Shown: piece after piece, positions 46,700 through 56,826 of the stretch
Layout: every line of letters starts with the position of its first letter
Position numbering within the stretch: position 1 is the stretch's first letter
NCBI GenBank assembly: GCA_030686995.1
Contig: CM060697.1
Span: 108,136,706 to 108,200,705, forward strand
Reading direction: 5' to 3'
DNA from: Artemisia argyi
Taxonomy: Eukaryota; Streptophyta; Magnoliopsida; Asterales; Asteraceae
DNA length: 64,000 nucleotides
Notes under the pieces: generated by a model
Database searches by the model: none
What the model was told of the DNA's origin: nothing
The model's input: the letters and a program-made list of their open reading frames with translations, nothing else
Translations under genes and position numbers: made by a program

Positions 46700-48652
46700 A
46701 TGGCGAATAATGATAAGAATGAAAAGGGAAAGTGCTTGTTGATGGGGGGGGGGGGGGGGAGGGGGGAGGAATCATCCGAAATGTCGTGGGGCAAGGTTTT
46801 ATTAAATGATGAAGTCTTTGAGGTTGTTTTGGATGAATTTGGTGATAAGGTTATTGCCAAGTATGGTTCGTATGCAAACATAGGGAAGGAGATGATTGAA
46901 GAAATTCTTCAATGGATGTGGAATAGAACCTTCAACAAACCAAATGTAGGTGCTAGCGGTTGCTCCAATGAGGTAGTTGCAGAGAAAAAAAGGAAGAGGG
47001 GAATGCCGGTTGGTAGTGGCAAGAAGAAGACGGAGGGGAGTCCTATTCCGACTACAGTCACAGAAAAAAGGAATAGGGGAAGGCCGGTTGGGAGTGGCAA
47101 GAAGAAGACGGAGGGGAGTCCTATTCCGACTACAGTCACAGAAAAAAGAAAGAGGGGAAGGCCTGTTAGGAGTGGCAAGAAAAAGAAGGAGAGGAGTCCT
47201 AATCCGAGTACAGTTACAGAAAAAAGGAAGAGGGGAAGGCCTGTTGGGACTGGCAAGAAGAAGGAGGCTGGCAAGAAGAAGAAGGAAGGGAGTTCTAATC
47301 CGAGTACAGTTACTGAAAAAATGAAGAGGGGAATGGCAAATGGGACTGGCAAGAAGAGGAAGGTGAAGGAAGAGCATACGGATCTTGGTATGTTAATTTG
47401 GTATACTTCATTTATGTGCCATTTTAAATTTGTTTAAGTAGGATGCTATGATATGTTTGATAGACTTTTATATGCATCCCCTTTCCTAGGTTTAGGATAA
47501 ACAGAGTATTTGCATTAAGTAGGGTGTTAGAATATCATAAGTGAGAGTGTTTGGCATTACTAAATACTGCTATAGAGAGTGTTTTGCATTACGAAAGTAT
47601 TGCGTGTTCACATTGGTTATAAGTAAGTCTTCACATTGGTTGTAAGTAAGTCTTCACATTGGTTGTAAGTAAGTCTTCACATTGTGTATCTTGAGTGTAT
47701 CAGGAACAAAATAGATTGGTTTCTATATCACCACATTACCTAAACTACAACTATGTGGTAAGATATACAACACTACATTGCACTGCTTCACTTGAGCCTG
47801 CATAATTGTTTCATTGACTACTTCTGTATTGACTTTAGCATGTATACCATTAGTTTCGTAGGTGCTGGTATGTCTTAACAGTTTGAATTTAAAATTGTGG
47901 CAGATTTACTTGGTTATGGGGGTGAAGTTCTGTTCCGCATGCACAATAATGGAGTCTTTGAATTTGGTCCATTAAGGTATGTATAAGGGAATGTTTCTAA
48001 AATGTGTGGCTTTGTCTGTGATAGACATGTCTTTTTCCTAGGTCTGGATGATATGTTTTCGCGCATTAGGGGAGAAAAATAGGCTGTGTTCTTTTGTGTG
48101 CCTGGTAAATCATTAGAAGAAGGTTTGAAGCTGATTCACACAGACAATGATGTGCATACAATGATTGAGCTAGGTTGTTGTGCCGGTTTTGTAGACTTGT
48201 TTGTTGATCACACAAAACAGGTGTTATCTCCCTACTATTTAAACAACATTGATGCAGAGGGTGATGGTGGGGAGGTTGTTGGGTGGGTAGAAGAAGATGC
48301 TAGCTTGCGGTGCTCTATTACTTCAACTCCTTTTAGGACTAGCACTTCAAAAACTTATAGGAAAGTGGATGATGTTGATGCTTCACAACCAGAATTCGAG
48401 AAGCATAAAAAGAGGGTGAAGAGGTCTATGGATAAGGGAAAAGGAAAGATGGTTGATGAGGCTGATGTTGTTAACAGGAACAAAACGGCTGGTATTGTCA
48501 TTAGAGACGGTGATTCTATTAAGAACCTACCAGGTGTTGGTTCAGTGAATGTGGGAGCAAAGGGTGGTGGTATTTTGAGACCAAGAATAACTAATTGCAT
48601 ACTGGGTCTACGGGCACCAAGATCAATGGGTAACAATGTGGTGTTATTTTGA
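46700..48652 (+). pseudogene. MULE-carried AT-hook / PB1-like gene (possibly broken)
   Basis: Proposed exon 1 is 46700-47387, from ATG to a GTATGT donor. It encodes a polyglycine run (from a G-tract at 46744-46759), a segment SWGKVLLNDEVFEVVLDEFG, and then five 26-residue repeats with the AT-hook core KRGRPVGSGKKK (RGMP or RGRP in most). Exon 2 (47904-47976) joins in frame and reads DLLGYGGEVLFRMHNNG. The next exon (to TGA 48650) contains VPGKSLEEGLKLIHTDNDVH and DLFVDHTKQVLS, resembling the PB1-like N-terminal domain of MULE proteins. An in-frame TAG at 48080 and an awkward splice phase there suggest decay. AT-hooks bind the AT-rich minor groove, so a nuclear DNA-binding role is likely. The transposase core is absent. 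Confidence 0.55.
46980..47340. repeat. 78 bp tandem repeat encoding AT-hook units
   Basis: Five copies of a 26-codon unit, the fourth enlarged by an insertion of about six codons. Unit edges fall at ACAGT.AC.GAAAAAA. The open frames on the other strands over this block are by-products of the 78 bp period. Confidence 0.8.
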
Positions 48653-49447
48653 CTAGGTGAGTCTAATGAACTATTTAGCAAATATTTTGGACACATTGCA
48701 TTGCCTATTATAGTAACCTCATTTCATTGCATATATTGACTGTGCATATATTGACTGTGCAGGTGTTGTTGATCACATGTTGGTTCATCCAGTAGAAGGT
48801 TTGAAGATTGACATATGGGTCCATCTATTGGGAATATGTAATGTGTAGAAACTAAAACACTTTAATTTGGTTGTATTTAGTAATGTAATTTGACTAATGT
48901 AACTTGAACTATTCTACCTCTGTTTCGATGTTTCAAATACACCAAAGGGTGTGGGCAGGCATTGTGATGGGTTAAACTTTTTTGGTACATACCGAACAAT
49001 ATTATGTAAATTTGAAGTATTTCATATGGGGTTATGTTATTTGCATAATATGTTTCTGTTTGTTTTGTGGTTCTGTTATTTGCTTCGATTAGTAACATTT
49101 AAACGTATGTGTTTGTGTATTGTATTATGGTTTCAATTATGTCAGTTTCATGTTTGTGAATGTGTTTGTGATACGAATTGAACAATGTATATCAAGACAA
49201 ACGGGATCAAACGACCCCTTCCATTCATAAACCATAAGGGTACATTTACAACCTTATGGGAACCCACAACCCCTACCTACATCATCACCTACAATATCTA
49301 CCTAGCTTACGACACTACGACAGTGGCACAAAAATGAACAAAAGAAGCCACAACTCCACAAGTGCCCAACCACCTACTACCTACATTCATCATACACAAC
49401 AAAACACAACAAAACAACCCACCCCCAGCATCCAGCACCCAACCCCT

Positions 49448-49788
49448 TCACATGTAAGTTTGCCTCACAGCAAACTCAATCTTGGAAACAATGCTGTCGT
49501 TTGTTTGCCTAAGCATCCTCATCAACCCCCTCATCTTTCTCATATCAGCTGACTGAATCCTCCTAAGCTTGTTCACATTGGCCCTTGCAGTTCTCGAGCC
49601 CTTTATGTTTTGGAGCTCTAAAATCAGGTCCCCCTAAGACTGAGCATATCAGACAGCTTTTGGCACCTACTCATCAACTCTTGTGCATGATGAATGTCCT
49701 CCTCAACCTCTCGCCGGTAATGGGTTAGCATCATTTCCGATATGACAAACGAGTTGCAAGCAACCACGAGATCAAGACAGCGAGACAT
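49448..49788 (-). pseudogene. Antisense coiled-coil protein gene in MULE (one frameshift)
   Basis: The minus-strand ATG at 49788 opens MSRCLDLVVACNSFVISEMM followed by LTHYRREVEEDIHHAQELM. At a run of five G near 49628 the frame ends early. A frame one base over continues DLILELQNIKGSRTARANVN, KLRRIQSADMRKMRGLMRML and ends FAVRQTYM at TGA 49448. Total length is 341 nt, one short of a whole frame, so a single-base loss in the G-run explains it. The product would be about 113 residues, helical, and rich in Arg/Glu heptads. I do not recognise the family. It lies convergent to the AT-hook gene inside the same TIRs, so it may be a MULE accessory gene or a captured host gene. Confidence 0.55.
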
Positions 49789-49952
49789 TTTTCTGGAAAA
49801 GGGAATGATAATTATTTGATTACGGGTGTGTGTGTGTGTGTGTTTTTCTGCTTGTGTGTGTGTGTGAAGGCGTTGACAATTTAATATGAAAGCTGAAAAT
49901 AACTTTGCAAATTAGCCATTGAGGTCTAATCACATTGATACCAAGCACAGAG

Positions 49953-50146
49953 CCGAAAGTTGGCGGGAGATAAGTATGAACAGTGAAATGATGATACTAC
50001 TATCAACTACGTGGCACTTAACGGGAAAATTAACGAAAAATGGCTCTCAGTGGTGATTTTGCGAAAATGTGGAACGTTGGTGTCTTTTTTGCGCTACTTT
50101 TTGTCTCGGTCTCGTTTTTGCAAATTCGTGAAACGTTAAGGACCAT

Positions 50147-50159
<13 letters not shown>
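49953..50159 (-). repeat. Right terminal inverted repeat of Mutator-like element
   Basis: Reverse-complement partner of 46322-46526. It ends CCATTTTTGCAATTTA and runs directly into a poly-A tract of about 42 bases (50159-50201). Confidence 0.8.
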
Positions 50160-50201
<42 letters not shown>

Positions 50202-50203
<2 letters not shown>

Positions 50204-50518
50204 TTACATTATGATATAGAAGATCAGTCAACACAGCACCACTTGTGACCCTCTCATTCGTCACATCTCTTCCTTAATCGTTAAGACTCAAAAACCACTT
50301 CCCACTTTTACCCTTCTTGTCCCCACTTACACTTTCAATCCCACAAGGGCAATATCGTACAACATCCCATGTGCAGCCCACCAGAATATCCACTAGTATC
50401 ATAACGCGGGACCTTTTAACAGTTTCACTTTATTTTTCTTTTTTTTGTTGTTGATGCATACTAGGTTCAAACATAATTGATCCTTAATTTTAAAGAGTTG
50501 CTAATCATTAAACAAAGA
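50202..50518 (+). promoter_or_regulatory. Proximal upstream region of the NAC gene
   Basis: About 317 bp remain between the MULE-linked poly-A tract and the NAC start codon. It is AT-rich with T-runs near 50430-50450. No firm TATA box could be placed. Confidence 0.35.
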
Positions 50519-52078
50519 ATGGATGTTTTACCTGTTCTTCCTGTGGGGTATCGGTTTAGACCAACTGATGAGGAACTGATAAATCATTATTTAAGGTTGA
50601 AGATTAATGGTCATCATGATGAGGTTACGTGTATTCGTGAGATTGATGTTTGTAAGAATGAGCCTTGGGATTTACCTGGTATATATATATATATATGATC
50701 CTTTTTTGTTACATATATTTGTTGTTTCGTTTTAGTTGTTGTACTTTTTATTGTGTTTATGTGTTTACGGATTAGATTTACCTGGACCCACGACTCTAAG
50801 TCATCAGGTGTACAATTTTTTTTACTGAGTATAGAGATTTTTTTTAATGAGAAGTATGATTTTACTAAAAGTAGTAACCGTGTATTTGTTTTGACTTATT
50901 AGTGGACTAACCTGAAAAAATACTTATGTGACACAACTTAGGGGGGCCCGGTTTATTTTGAAGAAATCAGGATTTTTAATGAAAATTTACACCAGACAGC
51001 AAACATCCGTCGGGTTCCGTGAACCCCAGGAACCTCCCTAGGTCTGCCCTGTGTATGACCCTGTTGTTTTATTGTATTATATGACCTATAGGCTGAAAAT
51101 GCTCCATGTTAGGTTTTGATAATATGTTTTATTTGCTGTTAGACCATTGTGAAAATGAAATATAGGAAAAGGTAAAATGTTGTGTTTAGTGAAATGATTT
51201 GGTTAACTTATGACAATTGTACTCAAACTTTTGGTTTAGTTACTTTTATTAATATAATTCACTAGTTAATAGTGATTTTCTATTTTCTAGAGAAATGTGG
51301 ATTTGGACATGTTTTCTGGTTTTCCTAGAAAAAGTTTCTGAAAAAAAGGAGTTTACGGTTTTATGAATACCATAGACATACAAAAACATACCCAATCCCA
51401 CCGCCATTCCTCTTCGACATAGCACCAAGCTTAGACAAGCAAACACGTTGCGACAGTTGTAGAAATGTGTAATTTGAAGTTATTTGGTTTACTGTTTTAT
51501 GAATTATGCCATAGACATAGAAATATGTAATTGAAGTTATTTAGTTTATTGACCAAATTGTTACTTTCAGTTTATAACAAACATGATTTGGTTCTTGCTG
51601 GACTTGTTTCTGATGTGGTGCGTAATTTGGTTCTTGCTGACTTTTATATTAATAATGATATTTCCTTTGGTTTGACAAAAAAGAAAGGAAGAAAAAGTTA
51701 TACAATGATTGAAATCTTGCTCGATTGCTTATGTGTTGTATATAGATCATTAGGGGATAAGGTGACTTATTGTTTAAGTTGAATTTGATTGCAGATTTGT
51801 CGGTGATTGAGTCGATTGATAATGAGTGGTTCTTTTTCTGCCCTAAGGATCGTAAGTATCAGAATGGGGAGCGACTGAACCGGGCAACTGCAGCTGGGTA
51901 CTGGAAAGCTACAGGGAAAGATAGGACGATCAAGACTAGTAGAGGGAGTCGTGTGATTGGGAGAAAGAAGACACTTGTGTTCTATATTGGTCGAGCTCCT
52001 AAAGGGGAGAGAACTCATTGGGTGATTCATGAGTATTCTCCTACAGAAAAGGAACTCGATGGAAGTCATCCTGGACAG
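50519..52078 (+). CDS. NAC-domain transcription factor, exons 1-2 (incomplete)
   Basis: Exon 1 (50519-50678) starts [20 protein letters not shown] and ends at a GTATAT donor. Exon 2 (51795-52078) starts after TTGCAG and joins in phase as [17 protein letters not shown]. Together they encode NAC subdomains A ([16 protein letters not shown]), B ([14 protein letters not shown]), C ([20 protein letters not shown], then [10 protein letters not shown]) and D ([20 protein letters not shown]). Exon 2 ends HPGQ at a GT donor, the usual position before subdomain E. NAC proteins are plant transcription factors that bind DNA as dimers. The [13 protein letters not shown] start resembles membrane-tethered NTL members by recall. 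Exon 3, subdomain E and the regulatory C-terminus are not found; they may lie in or beyond the gap at 52930, or be lost. Confidence 0.85.
50679..51794 (+). other. NAC intron 1 (1.1 kb)
   Basis: GT..AG bounded, phase 1, beginning with a short TA repeat. Open frames inside it are not supported. One interior stretch (about 50940-51050) resembles a decayed repeat insertion. Confidence 0.7.
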
Positions 52079-52929
52079 GTATTTAACCTCATCAAGATAT
52101 GAAATTGATGTGCAACTATGATAAACAGATAAAGTATACAAGTATTAAAGAACACGATGTATACTTGTTTAGGTAGTAAATTGATGATGTTGCCATGTTG
52201 GTCACTGTTGGTGATATATTAGTATGCAAATCCGAATCATTCATGTACATTGAATGTGCTAGGTTTGATTAAGGATCACTACCTTCACTTAGACACTTAG
52301 TCATCCTTTGGAATGGAACAAGTACATGAAAGTTAGAGGTGGAACTCTGAGTGAGTCGGGTTAAAATTGGCTTTAGTATGGTCAAAACAGATGGGTGGGG
52401 TTAAATAAATAAAGCAATGTAAAAAATGAAACCGTATCCGGTATCCAAGCTCCATGGCTAGTCTGTGATTTGAATTAATCAGTGGCAGTAATATGGTTAC
52501 AAAAGCAGTTCAAGTGCCATAGTACTTTAATTTGTTAGCAAGTTTGTTTAGGAGGTCATATGCTTTTGACTACACACTTTGGATCAGTTTAACTTTGACC
52601 CATTTCTTTTTATGTGTTGCTCTATAGTTACCCGTTGAACCCATAAGCTATTAGCAAATCTATCGATCTATAACTGTTAGGGACAATGATTAGGTTTATT
52701 TAGGTCCATGTTCTATCTTGTTAACTTTTCTAGTCTTTGTATCCCTTATGAATAGAGGTTGTAAGTTGTAACCTCTTAATGAAATGTACATATATTTTCC
52801 TTTGAATCTGATTACATTTGCTAAATTGGTTGAAATCGCCAAGAATTCAACAGCTAATAATATAAGATAAACTATGTTAATGATATAGTATTTTTGGTAA
52901 TGTATCAAAAACCCGTATGTATACATATC
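52079..52929 (+). other. Downstream intron-like DNA before the gap
   Basis: It starts with the exon 2 donor. No NAC exon 3 sequence is detected up to the gap. Confidence 0.5.
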
Positions 52930-53429
52930 NNNNNNNNNNNNNNNNNNNNNNNNNNNNNNNNNNNNNNNNNNNNNNNNNNNNNNNNNNNNNNNNNNNNNNN
53001 NNNNNNNNNNNNNNNNNNNNNNNNNNNNNNNNNNNNNNNNNNNNNNNNNNNNNNNNNNNNNNNNNNNNNNNNNNNNNNNNNNNNNNNNNNNNNNNNNNNN
53101 NNNNNNNNNNNNNNNNNNNNNNNNNNNNNNNNNNNNNNNNNNNNNNNNNNNNNNNNNNNNNNNNNNNNNNNNNNNNNNNNNNNNNNNNNNNNNNNNNNNN
53201 NNNNNNNNNNNNNNNNNNNNNNNNNNNNNNNNNNNNNNNNNNNNNNNNNNNNNNNNNNNNNNNNNNNNNNNNNNNNNNNNNNNNNNNNNNNNNNNNNNNN
53301 NNNNNNNNNNNNNNNNNNNNNNNNNNNNNNNNNNNNNNNNNNNNNNNNNNNNNNNNNNNNNNNNNNNNNNNNNNNNNNNNNNNNNNNNNNNNNNNNNNNN
53401 NNNNNNNNNNNNNNNNNNNNNNNNNNNNN
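52930..53429. other. Assembly gap (500 N)
   Basis: Exactly 500 N, probably a placeholder size. Open frames reported across it are meaningless. Confidence 1.
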
Positions 53430-53977
53430 GGCAACTGAGTGTCACACCAACACCATTCTATCTCTCTCATTACTCATTCCCTGTAATCCTCACTTACCGT
53501 TTAGTTAGACCCAAAATTTAATTTATACTAAGATAAATACGCGTATAAACATAATGTGTATTTCTCTTTTCTTTTTGTTAAATCACCATGGTGATTTAAT
53601 GTTGGTTTGTTTGGGTTCCGACGTGTGAAACAAGAAATGATATAGTGGGTTGGCGCGTGAAACAAGGCACCCCAAGCGTGAATATTGAGTATAGTACACC
53701 CAACCTTAGCTAATATCGCCTAACTATATCGATTTCATCATTGACTGCAAACATTTACCTATTTACCTGATAAATACAACCAACATTATACAGAAAATAT
53801 TCTATGGTGATCCGAAAACGAAAAATGTCGTCAATGTAATGCTATCCGAAAGACATTAAGATGTAAATGTTTGGTAAAACTTGTATCTAAACTTATTGTT
53901 AGGTCAATGTACACTTGAAAATAAGAAAGCTAGTACACATTTATTCTTAAGCAAATAGTCAACACACAAGTTAAAAG

Positions 53978-53978
<1 letters not shown>
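53430..53978. other. Non-coding DNA after the gap
   Basis: No exon or element is recognised. CACCATGGTG occurs as a short palindrome at 53586-53595. Confidence 0.3.

Positions 53979-54050
<72 letters not shown>
53979..54050. repeat. (TA)n microsatellite
   Basis: About 36 TA repeats. Confidence 0.95.
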
Positions 54051-54053
<3 letters not shown>

Positions 54054-54201
54054 TGAGGTTATTTTCAGAACCAAATGAATTGCGAGAACCACACTTTTAC
54101 TCCTAATAAAGCTTGATGTACATTATATCAATGCATGATGGCATTTTTGAAAATATGTTCAACTTAATTTAGAAAAAATAAATAAATGAAGGGTAATTAT
54201 G

Positions 54202-54206
<5 letters not shown>

Positions 54207-54276
<70 letters not shown>
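54207..54276. repeat. (TA)n microsatellite
   Basis: About 35 TA repeats, 150 bp from the previous one. The segment between may be a small insertion in an original TA tract. Confidence 0.95.
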
Positions 54277-54279
<3 letters not shown>

Positions 54280-54319
54280 AACGAGGTTTTATTGCCCACG
54301 CGTTACGGTGAGATTAAAT

Positions 54320-56193
54320 TATTACACCCCGTGCCCGCTTTGACCAAAATTCAAAACTTTTAACGCGGAAATGCTTTGATTATAATGAACTTACTGTTAC
54401 TCTTTAATAAAATGGCAAGATTCTATTATAAGTTATACCTTAGATAAACTTTTAAAAGATACTAGACTCAATTACCTTCAAAACGATAGGTGGCACGACC
54501 ACCAATGACTTACGGTTTACTTTGTACAACACTTAGAAAATTACCAAATCTAAACTGTTGAACAGATGCGCCATATTTCAAAAAGAGATGCGCCAGATCA
54601 CATGATACGCCGTATCTACTCCAAAACTGATATGCCATATCCCCAAAATGAGATACGCCATATCTACCGTCAGCTACAAAAACAGCTGCAGAAAATCTGC
54701 ATAACTCAACACTTATCCACAAACCATTTTGGCCTCATTACAACACTATAACTTATACCAAAACAATCATTTAGCATTCAAAACTATAACAAACCATAAT
54801 ACACGACAAATGACCCGTTTGACCCCAAAGTGGGTAAAAACATACATTAGACCAAACACCCGTTTAACTTCATACAAACTCATAATCCATTCTATAACAC
54901 ACTTTTAGACACTCAAATCACTATAACAACCATAATATACACATTGACAAAAAATGACGTATTTATAACCCAATAAGGACTTGCGGGGGTACAACATCGA
55001 CATTGAGCTCAATATTCTATACTAAGCTCTTAAATACCATACCAAGCCTTTAATCCGTAATTCCAATCCTTAAGCCTTCATCCAATTTTTACCTTCTTCG
55101 CGAGAACCTACAAAACATTAACATCTATAACGGTAAGCGATAACGCTTAGTAAGTAGCTAGGTTAGTATATGATAATACTTAATCCACACATATGCAATA
55201 TGAGCATTAACGATGCATTAACATCTATAACGCAATACTATAACGCACATATAACACATAGAATCATAAGCACATACCTTGGTCCTTCTAATCCATATCT
55301 AACACTTAACCATTTCACTAATCAAGTCTCCTTAATCCAAATATTCCTAAGCAACTATAACAATTTCTAGCACCTTCATTCAATATCACATAATATGCAA
55401 AATTCATATTAACATATAATAACCGTAGATACTTACCTTAGCCTCCAAGCTAAGTTACCAAACATCTATAATCATCATCATCTTCCTTGTTAGCATCCTA
55501 ATCCATAATGATCATAAACATAAATATATAATCAAACTACTATAACAATTATAATCTAATCATGGTTTATATAACCAATAACTCGTCTCTTTAATATTTC
55601 AATTCGTCATAGAATCATAGGTTGATTATATGACAACCTACCCATGGAATAATTAACTTAAAAACCATATAAAGCCCCTTTTATAATTACTATAACATTT
55701 AATTATCTTTAAAACCATCTTTACCCAATTACCTCAATTAGGGTTCATAAACCCTAGTTTCTAATTCTATAAATTGACACTAATTAAGCATCATACCTTA
55801 TAAAGAATCAAGCTTAGAGAATTGTTCCATGAATTGGAACACTTAACCATCTCTAAATCATCATCCTAAGCTCCATCTTCTTCCCTCTCTTCTCTATATC
55901 TCGACATCACAGTAACACACAGGAATTGTGTGGAAATGTCCAGAACCCAACACATATAAACTAGCCGGGAGGGCATTTCTGTCATTTCTGTCCATTTTAG
56001 GTCGATACGCCGCATCTATATTTTAGATGCTCTGCATCTACTGATGCTCCATATCTATATTTTAGATGCTCCGCATCTAAGCCTCATCAGACATGCACTT
56101 AAAGATTTAACCACATATTCCTAGTTAAACATGCTTAGGCCTGGGTTAACTTCACTTGGGGTGGGGCCTATTTGTATCCGAGAAACGGGTCTA
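54320..56193 (-). mobile_element. Diverged LTR-like element, family B
   Basis: The left edge TATTACACCCCGTGCCCGCT matches the edge of the nested element at 59476. The body aligns in the opposite orientation to that element; for example GGGGGTACAACATCGACATT near 54979 corresponds to the reverse complement near 60475. The proposed right edge GGGTCTAACA gives TGTTAGACCC on the minus strand, so it reads as a minus-strand LTR of about 1.87 kb. No coding sequence. The right boundary is tentative. Confidence 0.45.
54560..54680. repeat. Short repeats with ATACGCC.TATCT motif
   Basis: AGATGCGCCA, GATACGCCGTATCT, TGATATGCCATATC and AGATACGCCATATCT recur, several of them partly palindromic. A comparable cluster (GATACGCCGCATCT, AGATGCTC.GCATCTA) lies at 56003-56085 inside the same element. 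Confidence 0.55.
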
Positions 56194-56826
56194 ACAATTC
56201 TATCTCCTTATTTATCTCTCATCTATTACTAATTATAACTTTGTCGCATTGCACCCTCATTCCCTTCTAGCATTTTCAATACTTATTCAATTTAGTTGCA
56301 ACGATTTTGATGATCTCGCAACTCCAGAAATACTATAGCACTATCAACACTCTTAATCCGTTTATTATCTACACACATTTCTGTAACAATACGACACTTG
56401 TATAGTAATAATCAATTTTATTACTATAACACCACATTCTCACTCATTTATTCCAAGTTTCAATCAAGGACTACACGTCACCCAAAAACATAGATCCAAA
56501 TCCAAACTCACACATACTAAAAGCAAACCAACAATACACTTTGGTCGGTTGTTGAGCGGTGGTACGGTGCACTGCTATGTGTATCGGCCATCTTTCTTCT
56601 TTGTTCATCCATCTTTTAATTATGTATCTTATCTCTTTTTGGTGTTGTAAAATAGTAAGTCATGATTGGGTTTAGATCTTGATCAGACCGGAGTGGCCAC
56701 TGAGATGGTTTGTCCCGAGGTAGCAGAGATGGTGGTTTGAGTGGAGGTGACCGACGTATGTGTTAGTATAAGTGGCGGCGGTGGTGTTTAGTTGGAGCTG
56801 GTTTGTAGTGGTTTTTTAGGCAACAT
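56194..56826. other. Unassigned DNA
   Basis: No recognised gene or element. A GGT/GGCGG-rich stretch at 56690-56800 is probably low-complexity sequence. Confidence 0.3.

Larger units (their letters stand above)
46322..50159. mobile_element. Mutator-like element (MULE) with long TIRs
   Basis: Inverted repeats of 205 and 207 bp enclose 3.4 kb containing a plus-strand AT-hook gene and a small minus-strand coiled-coil gene. Long TIRs plus PB1-like and AT-hook sequences fit a MULE. No MULE transposase core (DDE domain) was found, so this copy is non-autonomous. Target duplications cannot be read because both flanks are A-rich (a 10-base A-run on the left, over 40 A on the right). The element lies about 360 bp upstream of the NAC start codon. 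Confidence 0.7.

Noticed and set aside
46802..47377. Leu/Phe-rich minus-strand frames opposite the AT-hook gene
   Set aside because: Antisense reading of the AT-hook repeats; openness comes from the 78 bp period.
52696..53508. Long open frames made mainly of X residues
   Set aside because: They span the 500-N gap and are not real.
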